Shown: piece by piece, positions 1 to 8,559 of the stretch
How the letters are laid out: every line of letters begins with the position of its first letter
Numbering within the stretch: position 1 is the stretch's first letter
Assembly: GCF_025263265.1 (NCBI RefSeq)
Contig: NZ_CP079875.1
Location: 1-12,372, forward strand
DNA length: 12,372 bases
Source: Mycobacterium sp. SMC-4
GTDB taxonomy: Bacteria; Actinomycetota; Actinomycetes; Mycobacteriales; Mycobacteriaceae
Direction: 5' to 3'
Position numbers and translations under genes: made by a program
Notes under the pieces: model-generated
The model's input: the letters and a program-made list of their open reading frames with translations, nothing else
Database searches by the model: none
What the model was told of the DNA's origin: nothing

Positions 1-2
1 GG

Positions 3-392
3 GAGTCGGAGCCGTCGTCTACGCCAGCGGCGACGGACACGCGTGCTTCGTCAGTAGCACCATCAGGCCCATCGACTGAGCCTGCCGTGACACCGGGCAC
101 TAAGGCGAAACGGCCAGCACGGGACAAGTCGGACAAGGCTGTGGCGAGTCAACCCGCCAGTAGCAGCTCCGAGCTGTACCCGACAACGGCGTACCTGGAG
201 CTGGAAGAGGACAAGTACATACGCCGTGCACTTGAAGCCGGTCGATACGGTAAGCCCAAGGTCACCTCGGCAAGCGCGGTCATCCGCTACGCGGTGCGTC
301 ACTTGGCCGAGCACATGACTCCCGAACAGGTTGTGGCCGCGATCCGCGAAGCTGCGCCCGAAACGAGCAACCAGGGAAGAATCCGCCTTTAA
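3..392 (+). CDS. C-terminal part of a ribbon-helix-helix-like DNA-binding protein, possibly a plasmid partition (ParB-like) protein; 5' end outside the window
   Basis: The frame is open from the first bases of the window, so the gene probably starts upstream; a GTG at 87 could start a 101-residue version, but I see no clear Shine-Dalgarno (SD) sequence for it. The upstream 28 residues and the first 30 after the GTG are rich in Ser, Thr, Pro, Ala and Lys and look disordered. The folded part begins at TAYLELEEDKYIRRAL and continues through KVTSASAVIRYAVRHLAEHM. That is a short beta strand, a helix, a turn and a second helix, the order of a ribbon-helix-helix (CopG/ParG-type) dimerisation and DNA-binding unit. 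Small basic proteins with a disordered tail and such a domain commonly follow parA on actinomycete plasmids, and they bind centromere-like repeats. No ParA is visible here, so the partition role is inference; a transcriptional repressor is the alternative. An 18-bp palindrome lies ten bases after the stop. Confidence 0.6.
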   Translation, partial: ESEPSSTPAATDTRASSVAPSGPSTEPAVTPGTKAKRPARDKSDKAVASQPASSSSELYPTTAYLELEEDKYIRRALEAGRYGKPKVTSASAVIRYAVRHLAEHMTPEQVVAAIREAAPETSNQGRIRL

Positions 393-595
393 TCGCTCTA
401 CCGTTCTATTGATAGAACGAGCCCCCGAGTGGCAGGTGTGCCGACACGCCACGATCATCCATTGTGCGATGTTGACCTATATGTATGCCAACGGTGCATG
501 TAAACTCTGCGGCAACGTGGCGGCGTAGTCACTCACCACCACGTCACTAAGGGACCGACCGCACGAGGGACTGGGAGGCGATCATTACGGCCGTC
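393..595. other. 203-base intergenic region, probable control region for the plus-strand operon
   Basis: No convincing gene is present. Besides the 402-419 palindrome there is a weak hairpin at 435-450 (GGTGTG, four-base loop, CACGCC, one G-T pair) and a stretch of lower GC around 455-510. A TTGACC at 472-477 could serve as a -35 element, but no -10 box sits at normal spacing, so I do not call a promoter. A good SD sequence, GGGAGG at 573-578, precedes the next gene; it is 17 bases from its GTG but only 5 bases from an in-frame ATT. Confidence 0.4.
402..419. promoter_or_regulatory. 18-bp palindrome, candidate operator or centromere-like site
   Basis: CGTTCTAT and ATAGAACG form a perfect 8-bp inverted repeat around a two-base centre (TG). 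A two-base centre and the lack of a following T-run make an intrinsic terminator unlikely. The site lies between two genes that both encode likely DNA-binding proteins, so an operator for either is reasonable. It is AT-rich compared with its surroundings. I did not see a second copy in the window. Confidence 0.45.
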
Positions 596-1456
596 GTGGA
601 CCAGGACCACCCCGGCGACCCCGATGTCGCCCTCCTCGCCCGCCACGTTAAGGCACGCCTACGTCGGCTGGGACTGTCTGTGCTTGCCGCATCCGAGTAC
701 GGAATTCTGTCGCGCTCGACGCTGACAGCGATCACTCAGGGTGCCGACCGGGTGCCGAGCTACCGAACCCTGGCCAAGCTCGATGACCTGCTGAGCTGGG
801 AGCCTGGATCAGCAGAACGGGCGCTGCACGGTGGTGATCCTGTACCGCGCGAGGATGGCGTTTACGGCAAGTTGCCGGCCCCGCCGGTCGACGCGCCGGA
901 AGAGGATGTCGCTGCGGCGACGGCAGCGCTCAACGATGTCTTCGATACGGCGTTCGAAGATCCTGCTGGCTGGGACTACAACCATCTGCTCCGGTGGATC
1001 GATCAGCGCCTGCGCGAGCTCAATATGACGAAATCGAAGTTCGCCGCCATTGGGGGACCGGCCCGCGCGACGCTGGCGACTCTGGGTAAGCGAGGCTTCG
1101 GCCCGAGCGCAGAGACCCTCGATCGCATCGACACCTTCTTGCTGTGGGAGCGTGGATCTGCGCTCACCGCGCTGCGCGGCGGTACCCCGGTGCGCAAAGG
1201 GCCCAAGGTGGCGCCGAACCCGGCGTTGGTTCCGCTCAATGGTGCCCTGGACACACTCAATGCGGTGAAGGTGCGTCTGACCCGCCAGAGTCAGAGCCTT
1301 ACTCAGCTACATTCGGATGTAGACGAGGCGCTGGAGCGTGTCAGTGTCGCGATCAGTGAACTTGGTGACAGAGAACGCCTTGACGCGTTGCTGTTGTCGG
1401 AGATGGGCGACCCCGAACAGGGTGATGCCGCAGGAACGGGAGAAATCCATGACTAG
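596..1456 (+). CDS. Regulator-like protein with two tandem Xre-type helix-turn-helix units and a C-terminal helical region
   Basis: This 286-residue protein contains the same unit twice, at about residues 11-83 and 128-199. Each has a long helix ending RLRRLGLS or RLRELNMT, an HTH-like stretch with a Ser-Thr-Leu or Ala-Thr-Leu recognition helix (SRSTLTAI, ARATLATL), a helix of type S-x-x-TLxxLDxLL or AETLDRIDTFL, and the tail WEpGSA..aLrGGdPV. That tail is characteristic of many short actinobacterial Xre-like repressors. A linker at 85-127 separates the units, and residues about 215-272 look like an amphipathic coiled coil, so it probably dimerises. GTG at 596 has no close SD; GGGAGG at 573-578 would suit an unusual in-frame ATT start at 584, adding four residues. 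The stop overlaps an ATG at 1449 by eight bases, so translation is probably coupled to what follows. Likely role: repressor of this operon or of plasmid maintenance genes (inference). Confidence 0.8.
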   Translation: MDQDHPGDPDVALLARHVKARLRRLGLSVLAASEYGILSRSTLTAITQGADRVPSYRTLAKLDDLLSWEPGSAERALHGGDPVPREDGVYGKLPAPPVDAPEEDVAAATAALNDVFDTAFEDPAGWDYNHLLRWIDQRLRELNMTKSKFAAIGGPARATLATLGKRGFGPSAETLDRIDTFLLWERGSALTALRGGTPVRKGPKVAPNPALVPLNGALDTLNAVKVRLTRQSQSLTQLHSDVDEALERVSVAISELGDRERLDALLLSEMGDPEQGDAAGTGEIHD

Positions 1457-1483
1457 CGGTATTGCAGTAGGGGAGCGCCGACT

Positions 1484-4400
1484 ATGGCCGACACCGAGGA
1501 CCAGGGTCTGTTCAGCGTCGAGGAATCGGAGCACAGTCACAGTGACCGAGTGGATGCGCCAAGCCGTCGACCAGGTGTATCACCGCCAGATCGGTATACC
1601 AGCGCAGTGGTCCCCGGAGCAGACAGAGCTGTTCCTGAGCCTGGTGACCCAGCGGCTGGACGATCAGGCCGCGACGCTGGCACTGGAGCTGGGGGAGCAG
1701 GCAGTGCAGAGCTGGACCCAGCAGCACCACAGTCAGCCCGACCACGCGACGACGGTCGGCCTGCACGAGACGGCCTTGCAGAACGCACGCGAAACGATCG
1801 TGCGGCAGAGCCTGTACGACTTGATTCCGCAGCCACCGGAGGGCCGCGACAGCAAGCCGCCCACACCGGCCGACATTCCCTGGACTCACCGGTGGCGACA
1901 CCTGGTGTATCGAGCCGAGCCGAGCGAACAGATCGAGGAACTCGCAGACCATCTGTGGCCGGACCGCAGCGCGATGTTCCGGGTCAAGGCGGCATATCTG
2001 CTGGCAACCCGGCTGGAAGAAAACCGGGCGATTCCCACCGCTCCGGGCCATCGCCTGACCCACGACCTGGGAGTCGAAGTCGCCGAAGCGATGACGGCCG
2101 AGGGGTACCCGCCCGAGTAGCCCGCAAGCGTAAAGCTCAACCTCTCGCCGAAGACGACCCACAGCTTGCGCTCTTTGCCGAGGACAGCTTTGACCTGCCG
2201 ACCGATCCTCGCGTCATCGACCCCGGCGGCGCCCCACTACCGCCGCTCATCCCAGCAGCACCCGACCACGACAGCGCCCAACCCGACCAGGTGCCTTCGG
2301 CAGCTATCGACGCGCTAACCCTCAAGCGACCCCAACGCACCGCACCGAGCCGCGACGACACGACCCGTACTCCACTGGCCGCAACTACTGATGTCACCGC
2401 GGCACCGGCCCGCGTCAGCGCTCCGCAGTCGATGCCCGACGCAGATGCCAGCGATACCGGCCAGCGTGAGAACGAGACACCGGCAGTGCCCTCACCGCCG
2501 GCCATCGACTACCGTCCCGGAACCACCATCGCGGTCCCGTCCGGCGCGAAAGCCCGGCTCACCGCGAACCTCGCCGCCATCGACACGCTCATCGAGCTCC
2601 AAGGCCAAGCCCGCCATGCCACCGCCGCTGAACAAGACATCCTGGCCCGCTGGTCGGGATGGGGCGCGATCCCCGAGGTCTTCGACACCCGCAGCGACAC
2701 CTACACAGCCCAGCGCGACTACCTCAAGGAGGCCCTGGGCCCCGACCAATACCAAGCCGCGTCCAGAAGCACACTCAATGCCCACTACACCGACCCCGCC
2801 ATCGCTGAGCAGATGTGGAAAGCGTTGCAGCACGCTGGTTTTACCGGCGGTCGGGTCCTGGAGCCCGGGTGTGGCGCGGGAACGTTCATCGGCTTGGCGC
2901 CCGAGACCGCGCAGATGGTCGGCGTCGAGAAAGACCCCATCAGCGCAGCCATCACCGCCTACCTCTACCCCTCTGCGCAGGTTCGGGCCGAAGGCTACGA
3001 AACCACCAACGTCCCCAACGGTTCCTTTGCCGCGGTGATCGGCAACGTCCCGTTCGGGAACTTCGCGCTACGCGATCCCGCCTACAACCCGCGCCGGCTG
3101 TCCATCCACAACCACTTCATCGTCAAGTCCTTGGACCTCACGGCACCCGGCGGCTACCAGATCGTTCTCACCAGCCGCTTCACCATGGACAACGCCGACC
3201 CCAAGGCTCGCCGCGAAATCCTGTCCCGCGCCGACCTGCTAGGCGCAATACGTCTGCCCTCCAACGCCTTCCGGCGTGTCGCCGGCACCGAAGTGGTCAC
3301 CGACATTCTCGTGCTACGCCGCCGCGAAGCTGACCGGGTTATCGAAGGCGGCGCTGACGACTGGCTACACACTGCACCGCTGACTGTGGCTGCCGATGAT
3401 GGCACCGATACCGAGATCGACATCAACTCCTACTTCCACGACCATCCCGAGAACATCCTCGGACGCCCCAGCCTCGGCCACGGAATCCACGGCCACCAGA
3501 CCCTCAACGTCACTGCCGACGAATCCAGCCCCTTGGCTCTGCAAGTCGGGCACCGCCTGCGCACCATCATCGACACTGCGCGGAATCGAGGCCAAGGACT
3601 CACCGCCACCGCCGCCTCGCTGACCGAGGTTAGCGACGTCAGCTTCGACCCCGGCCTCATCACCGCCGTCACCACGAGACTCCCGGCCCGCGACACCCTG
3701 CGCTTCGATGAAGCAACTGATGAGTTCCAGACCTGGACCGGGGACGCCTGGGCGACTGCGAAGGTCTTCAACACCCGCAAGCAGGAAACCATTCACCTGC
3801 TCAAACTGCGTGATGTTGCCAATGCGGTCGTGTCATCACAACGGGCCGGTCAGCCCAGCGAGGTCCGTGAACAACTGCGCGGTGAACTCAACCGGCTCTA
3901 CGACACCTACGTCGCCAAACATGGTCCTATCCAACGCTTCAAGTGGAGTAAGCCCTCCATCATCACCCAAGACCGCCACGACAAGTCGTTCGCGAAATCC
4001 ATTGAGCGGTGGCGTCAGAAGAACCCAGAGCAGCACACCGTGCCCGCCGAACTCCTCGAGGCGTGGGACGAGCAGGCCTGGGAAACCCCCAGCCAGTACA
4101 AGATGCGCCCGCACATCGTCACCGCCTTGCGCAACGATCCCGGCTGGACCACAGTGCTGGCGCTGGAGGGCTACGACGAACTCACCGGGCAGACGCGCAA
4201 GGCACCCATCTTCTCGGTAGACCTGCTGAGCCCACCGCAGGTCCGCGACCGCGCGGAGACCGCCGAAGAGGCCCTCGCCATCAGCCTGGACCACAACGGT
4301 GGCGTCGATATTGCGCACATCGCCACACTGCTGAACACCGACCCCGCCGCCGCGCGGGAGAAGATGCGCGGACTGGTCTTCCCGTCGCTACGCGATCCAG

Positions 4401-7400
4401 AGATTCTCATTCCCGCCGCGCAAGCACTGTCGGGCAATGTCCGCCAACAGCTACGACACGCAGAACTCGCAGCCGAACACGACCCGCGATACCACGAGTA
4501 CGCCGCCGCCCTGCGCGAAGTCCAGCCCGTCGACCGCGAAGCCAGCCAGATCAGCGCTCGCCCCGGATCACCGTGGATCGCCGCCAAATACGTCGCACAG
4601 TTCGCCAGCGAGACATTCAAAGCCGCCGACGCCGTGCCAGTGCATGTGAAAGCCGACCATGTGCAAGGGGTCTGGTCGATCGAGTGCCAGAGCCGCAACA
4701 GCGCCGCCATGACCGAGACCTGGGGCACCCGGTTCCCCAAACGAGATGCCATCTCGTTGCTGGAAATGGTGTGCAATAACCAGGAAATCGCCATCCGATA
4801 TACCAAAGAGGAGACCGAAACCACCGGCCGGACCGGCGTCAACCGCAACGCCACCGTGGCTGCGCAAGCCAAAGCTACCAAGATCAGCGAGGCATTCCAG
4901 AACTGGGTGTTCGCCGATGACACCCGCCGCACCGAACTGGTGGCCACCTACAACGAACGCTTCAACAGCCTGCGCGCCCCCAAATACAGCGGCGCGGCGC
5001 TGACGCTGCCCGGCCTGTCACACCGGTTCACCCCACACACCCACCAGCGTGACGCGGTAGCCCGCATCATCGCAGAACCCAACGTTCTTCTCGATCACGT
5101 TGTGGGAGCGGGTAAATCGGGGACAATGTTCATGGCAGCCATGGAACTGCGCCGCCTCGGACTGGCCCGCCAGCCCTGGATTGTGGTCCCCAACCACATC
5201 ATCGAGCAGGTAGGAAAAGAAGCCAAGTGGTGGTATCCCGGCGCAGATATCCTGCTCGGCACCCCCGGCACCGATCCCGCCGGCCGCCGCCGATTCGTGG
5301 CCCAATCAGCCACCTCGGACTGGGACATGGTGATCGCCCCGGAATCGTTGTTCATGGGCATTCCCGTCGGGCAGGATGCCCAGCGCGACTACATCGCCCG
5401 AGAGTCGAAGATGCTGCGCGAATCCCTGGAGAACATCACCGGAGACAACGCCACCGCCGCCACCGTCAAACGGCTGGAGGCAGCACTGCAACGCTACGAA
5501 TCGAAGCTGGAAAAACTCACCGACCAAGACGGCAAAGACACCGGACTTCTGTTCGAACACACCGGGTGTGACTACCTGATGATTGACGAAGCCCACATGT
5601 ATAAGAACCGGACCCGACTGAGCCCCGTCAAGGAACTCGCCTGCCCGGACGGCTCCGAACGCGCCGACGACCTGGCCATGAAAATGGAACTGCTGCGAGG
5701 TCGCCGCCGCGAGGACGCTATCGCCGCCGGCCGTACACCCACCCCCGCCGACGAGCGAGTCGCCAGTTTCGCGACCGGAACCCCGATCGCCAACTCGCTT
5801 GGCGAGCTATATGTCATGCAACGCTATCTGCGCCCCGATCTGCTCGAAGATGCCGGGGTCCTGCATATCAACGACTGGGCGACCACCTTCACCGCGACCG
5901 TGAACACCGTCGAAGTCAACGCGACCGGCACACAGCTGCGGCCGGTTACCCGAGTCGGAAAGTTCTGCAACCTCCAAGAGTTACTCCGCATTTCGTCGGT
6001 GTTCACCGATGTCATCACCCGGGATCAGATCGGCTTGAAGCTGCCCGAACTCAGCAACGACGGCAAGCGCACCATCGTCAGCATCCCGGCCGATCAAACC
6101 CTTCGGGACTTCATCACCGACCTCGGCTACCGATCCGGCGACCTGGACCCGAAAAACCTTGCCCGCGACAATATCCTGAAAATCTCCAACGATGGCCGCG
6201 AAGCCAGTCTCGACCCTCGCATGGTCCATCTACCCGAGCCCACCCACTCCCGGACCGCCGCGGTCGCCGAGAACATCATGGCCGTACACCGGCAGTACGC
6301 CGACACCATCTACAAAGACCCCCAGTACGGCCATGACATGCCCACCCCCGGCGGCCTGCAAATCGTTTTCTGCGACCGCGGTACACCCAGCAAGGGCGGC
6401 AAGAAGAAGAATGACTTCAACATGTACGGCGCGATCCGCGACGACCTGATCGCCCGGGGTATGCCGGCCGAGAAGATCCGCTTCATCCACGACGCCGAGA
6501 AAGCCGAAGACAAGCTGCGGTTGTTCGATGAATGCAACCGCGGCCAGGTGTCGGTGCTCATCGGCTCCACCGAGAAAATGGGAACCGGGACGAACGTTCA
6601 AACCCGTGCTGTCGCACTACATCACGTCGATGTACCGTGGCGGCCAGCCGATCTCGAACAGCGCGAAGGCCGCATCATCCGGCAAGGAAACCAGAACGAG
6701 ACAGTCAGCATCTTTAACTACGTCGTAGAAGGCTCTTACGACGTGGTGATGTGGCAGAAAATCGAAGCCAAGTCACTGTTCATCGCACAGGTCAAACGCG
6801 CCGACATCAGTGTCGATGAAGTCGATGACATCGGCGGCAACGAGATGACCGTCGCGGCCGCCGAAACCAAGGCGCTGGCCACCGGAGATCCCCGCTACGT
6901 CCGCCAGGTCCAGCTCCAAGACGAGATCGAGCACCTCGCCGCGCTGGAACGGGCCTACCACGACGGCATGGCTGCCCGCGACCGCGATATCCGGCAACGC
7001 CAGCGCCAACTGGACATCACCACCGCCCAACTGGACGCACTCACCCCCACCCTGGAGGCGATGGCATCCCAGCCCGCCGACGCCCCAGCCGACATCGTGG
7101 TCGAAGGACGCCGCTACCCCGAACGCAAGGACTGCGCAGCGCCTTTTGCCGAAGTCTGCCGCCGCGTCTACGGCTCCCTGAGTAACGCAGCATCCCACGA
7201 CAGTCGGCCACTGAACACCGCCATCAACGGCATCGCTCTCCACGCCCGCCGTGACCATGTAGGCGACCGACTCTGGGTCACCCTTGAAGGCCCCTCAGCC
7301 GAAATCGCGTTCACTATCCAAGACCTGCACGACAGCGCACCGAAGGTGGGGGAGACCAACGGGGCAAGCAGCGCCAAAGCCCGCGGACTGCTGACCCGAG

Positions 7401-7825
7401 TGGAGAACCTCTACAAAGACCTTCCCGCCCACCACCAGCGACTCAAGGTCCAGCACGACCACCTCACAGACTCCCTGACCGACCTCACCAACACCGAGGT
7501 CGAGCCATTCGACCGTGGCGAAGAGCTCGCAGCCAAACGCGAAGAACACACCACCTTGACCACTCTGCTGCAACTGGAGGCCCAGTCCGAGGCGGCGAAA
7601 GCCAAAGCTGCCGAAGCCGAGCAGAGACTGCTGGCCGCCGGCCGCCAGTCCGGCTGGTCACTGCACCTGAACCCCACTCCATTCCTGATCGAACAATCCG
7701 GGCTGGCCACCGCCGATCAATACCGCTTCGCCCAAGGACTCGCCGAACAGGCCCGCGCCAGCGAGTACCGCGACGCCCAACGCGAGGACCAACAGCACCG
7801 CGGCGACGAGGGGAGGGCACTGTGA
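1484..7825 (+). CDS. Giant N6-adenine DNA methylase / SF2 helicase fusion (DarB-like, plasmid/phage type)
   Basis: Up to 2113 residues if started at ATG 1484, which has an excellent SD (AGGGGAG, 8-base gap). Residues about 20-211 are probably out of frame; conserved sequence begins near nucleotide 2117, and GTG 2291 is a fallback start. Numbering from 1484: a disordered Pro/Ala/Asp linker to about 345; a conserved segment at 351-402 ending RWSGWGAIPEVFD; a SAM-methyltransferase motif VLEPGCGAG (458-466) with a catalytic NVPF (521-524) in place of NPPY/F, which I believe is normal for this family; a long middle region; helicase Q-motif FTPHTHQRD (about 1181); Walker A GAGKS (1208-1212); DEAH (1368-1371); TGTP (1431-1434); GSTEKMGTGTNVQ (from 1694); and an arginine-finger motif QREGRIIRQG (1726-1735). 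Coiled coils are likely near 1805-1865 and 1975-2075. The relative DarB of phage P1 is an antirestriction protein; here the role could be DNA protection during transfer, defence or replication. The stop overlaps the next GTG (GTGA). Confidence 0.85.
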   Translation: MADTEDQGLFSVEESEHSHSDRVDAPSRRPGVSPPDRYTSAVVPGADRAVPEPGDPAAGRSGRDAGTGAGGAGSAELDPAAPQSARPRDDGRPARDGLAERTRNDRAAEPVRLDSAATGGPRQQAAHTGRHSLDSPVATPGVSSRAERTDRGTRRPSVAGPQRDVPGQGGISAGNPAGRKPGDSHRSGPSPDPRPGSRSRRSDDGRGVPARVARKRKAQPLAEDDPQLALFAEDSFDLPTDPRVIDPGGAPLPPLIPAAPDHDSAQPDQVPSAAIDALTLKRPQRTAPSRDDTTRTPLAATTDVTAAPARVSAPQSMPDADASDTGQRENETPAVPSPPAIDYRPGTTIAVPSGAKARLTANLAAIDTLIELQGQARHATAAEQDILARWSGWGAIPEVFDTRSDTYTAQRDYLKEALGPDQYQAASRSTLNAHYTDPAIAEQMWKALQHAGFTGGRVLEPGCGAGTFIGLAPETAQMVGVEKDPISAAITAYLYPSAQVRAEGYETTNVPNGSFAAVIGNVPFGNFALRDPAYNPRRLSIHNHFIVKSLDLTAPGGYQIVLTSRFTMDNADPKARREILSRADLLGAIRLPSNAFRRVAGTEVVTDILVLRRREADRVIEGGADDWLHTAPLTVAADDGTDTEIDINSYFHDHPENILGRPSLGHGIHGHQTLNVTADESSPLALQVGHRLRTIIDTARNRGQGLTATAASLTEVSDVSFDPGLITAVTTRLPARDTLRFDEATDEFQTWTGDAWATAKVFNTRKQETIHLLKLRDVANAVVSSQRAGQPSEVREQLRGELNRLYDTYVAKHGPIQRFKWSKPSIITQDRHDKSFAKSIERWRQKNPEQHTVPAELLEAWDEQAWETPSQYKMRPHIVTALRNDPGWTTVLALEGYDELTGQTRKAPIFSVDLLSPPQVRDRAETAEEALAISLDHNGGVDIAHIATLLNTDPAAAREKMRGLVFPSLRDPEILIPAAQALSGNVRQQLRHAELAAEHDPRYHEYAAALREVQPVDREASQISARPGSPWIAAKYVAQFASETFKAADAVPVHVKADHVQGVWSIECQSRNSAAMTETWGTRFPKRDAISLLEMVCNNQEIAIRYTKEETETTGRTGVNRNATVAAQAKATKISEAFQNWVFADDTRRTELVATYNERFNSLRAPKYSGAALTLPGLSHRFTPHTHQRDAVARIIAEPNVLLDHVVGAGKSGTMFMAAMELRRLGLARQPWIVVPNHIIEQVGKEAKWWYPGADILLGTPGTDPAGRRRFVAQSATSDWDMVIAPESLFMGIPVGQDAQRDYIARESKMLRESLENITGDNATAATVKRLEAALQRYESKLEKLTDQDGKDTGLLFEHTGCDYLMIDEAHMYKNRTRLSPVKELACPDGSERADDLAMKMELLRGRRREDAIAAGRTPTPADERVASFATGTPIANSLGELYVMQRYLRPDLLEDAGVLHINDWATTFTATVNTVEVNATGTQLRPVTRVGKFCNLQELLRISSVFTDVITRDQIGLKLPELSNDGKRTIVSIPADQTLRDFITDLGYRSGDLDPKNLARDNILKISNDGREASLDPRMVHLPEPTHSRTAAVAENIMAVHRQYADTIYKDPQYGHDMPTPGGLQIVFCDRGTPSKGGKKKNDFNMYGAIRDDLIARGMPAEKIRFIHDAEKAEDKLRLFDECNRGQVSVLIGSTEKMGTGTNVQTRAVALHHVDVPWRPADLEQREGRIIRQGNQNETVSIFNYVVEGSYDVVMWQKIEAKSLFIAQVKRADISVDEVDDIGGNEMTVAAAETKALATGDPRYVRQVQLQDEIEHLAALERAYHDGMAARDRDIRQRQRQLDITTAQLDALTPTLEAMASQPADAPADIVVEGRRYPERKDCAAPFAEVCRRVYGSLSNAASHDSRPLNTAINGIALHARRDHVGDRLWVTLEGPSAEIAFTIQDLHDSAPKVGETNGASSAKARGLLTRVENLYKDLPAHHQRLKVQHDHLTDSLTDLTNTEVEPFDRGEELAAKREEHTTLTTLLQLEAQSEAAKAKAAEAEQRLLAAGRQSGWSLHLNPTPFLIEQSGLATADQYRFAQGLAEQARASEYRDAQREDQQHRGDEGRAL
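1542..2120 (+). CDS. Unrecognised helical protein in the frame overlapping the 5' end of the giant helicase ORF
   Basis: From GTG 1542 this frame encodes about 192 residues that look like real protein: TEWMRQAVDQVYHRQIG, then WSPEQTELFLSLVTQRLDDQ, RETIVRQSLYDLIPQPPE, HRWRHLVYRAEPSEQIEELA and FRVKAAYLLATRLEEN. Third codon positions are mostly G or C, and hydrophobic residues fall in helical periodicity. The competing frame over the same bases reads as Gly/Arg/Pro/Asp/Ser-rich filler, typical of an out-of-frame GC-rich gene. I do not recognise a family. Start choices: GTG 1542 with GGAG at 1528-1531; ATG 1554; or ATG 1449, which overlaps the previous stop by eight bases behind a good GGGAG but would add an unlikely Arg/Cys-rich N-terminus. 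The frame stops at 2118-2120, exactly where the helicase frame becomes protein-like (Val-Ala-Arg-Lys-Arg-Lys). Confidence 0.65.
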   Translation: MTEWMRQAVDQVYHRQIGIPAQWSPEQTELFLSLVTQRLDDQAATLALELGEQAVQSWTQQHHSQPDHATTVGLHETALQNARETIVRQSLYDLIPQPPEGRDSKPPTPADIPWTHRWRHLVYRAEPSEQIEELADHLWPDRSAMFRVKAAYLLATRLEENRAIPTAPGHRLTHDLGVEVAEAMTAEGYPPE

Positions 7826-8559
7826 GCACTCCAGCAGCGCCCGCAGCCGATCCGTGGTGGAGTTACGCAGTCGGCACCGCCACGGCCTTACGCTCAGGCA
7901 AAGAACCCCCCACCGTGGCCGTGCACGGTCCCTTCCTGAACTCCAACGAGGTCGCCCGCCTCAGCAGCCCCGCCACCTACAGCCGCCTGGCCGCCGGCAA
8001 CGGGAACTACGAACGCGCCCAAGCCCCCTTCATGGTCAACCCGGTCCTGATGGCCGCCGCCATGGCCGGCCAAGGTGTCGTCAACAACCGGCGCCGACGC
8101 GATGCCGACCGCAACAGCCAACCCCAATGGACCAACTACCGCGAAGCCGCTGTCCTGACCACCAACCAACGGCTGATGTGCAGCCGCCCCCAAGGCGGGT
8201 GGACATCGTTCTGGTACAGCGAAATGGCTGAGTTCTACCCTGATCCCCACCGCCGGGCAGTCACCATGTCCTTCGCCGACGACCACACCCCGCCACTACA
8301 ACTGGCCGGACCCGCCGCCCCCGCCATCGCGCTCTGGATCGGCCACTCCGTCTACGGCGACCGCTGGCACGAAGACCCCCGCCTGGCCGCCCTACTGCCC
8401 CGCCAAGCAGCCCAGGACACCACCACGCACCAGCAGGCCGCCGCCGAGCGCACCGCCGCAGACAAGGACGGCCTCACCCCCGAACAACACGCCTGGTGGG
8501 AGCACCACCGACCCCGACACAGCCGTCACCACACCTCCCAAGGCGGGCTGGAGCTATGA
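7822..8559 (+). CDS. Unrecognised 245-residue protein coupled to the methylase-helicase, with a possible beta-rich (PH-like) domain
   Basis: GTG 7822 overlaps the helicase stop as GTGA, and a purine-rich SD (GGGGAGGG, 7810-7817) sits four bases before it, so translational coupling is strongly supported. The N-terminal half has a conserved-looking EVARLSSPATYSRLAAGNG stretch and a short Ala/Met-rich helix (NPVLMAAAMAGQG). Residues 103-182 read as alternating strands: YREAAVLTTNQRLMC, GWTSFWYSEMAEFYP, RRAVTMSF, PLQLAGPAAPAIALWIG and HSVYGDRW. This resembles bacterial PH-like domains, in which a Leu-Thr-x-x-Arg-Leu strand is followed by a Trp-containing strand, but that is pattern reading only. 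The C-terminus is charged and His-rich and probably disordered. No catalytic motif, signal peptide or convincing membrane segment is seen. Strict coupling suggests an accessory protein of the helicase. Confidence 0.75.
   Translation: MSTPAAPAADPWWSYAVGTATALRSGKEPPTVAVHGPFLNSNEVARLSSPATYSRLAAGNGNYERAQAPFMVNPVLMAAAMAGQGVVNNRRRRDADRNSQPQWTNYREAAVLTTNQRLMCSRPQGGWTSFWYSEMAEFYPDPHRRAVTMSFADDHTPPLQLAGPAAPAIALWIGHSVYGDRWHEDPRLAALLPRQAAQDTTTHQQAAAERTAADKDGLTPEQHAWWEHHRPRHSRHHTSQGGLEL

Noticed and set aside
63..458. Minus-strand open frame of 131 residues opposite the first gene.
   Set aside because: Arg/Cys/His-rich product typical of the reverse strand of a coding region, while the plus-strand frame has a clear domain.
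472..506. TTGACC plus TAAACT as a promoter for the double-HTH gene.
   Set aside because: The spacing between the two elements is 23 bases, too long for a sigma-70 type promoter.
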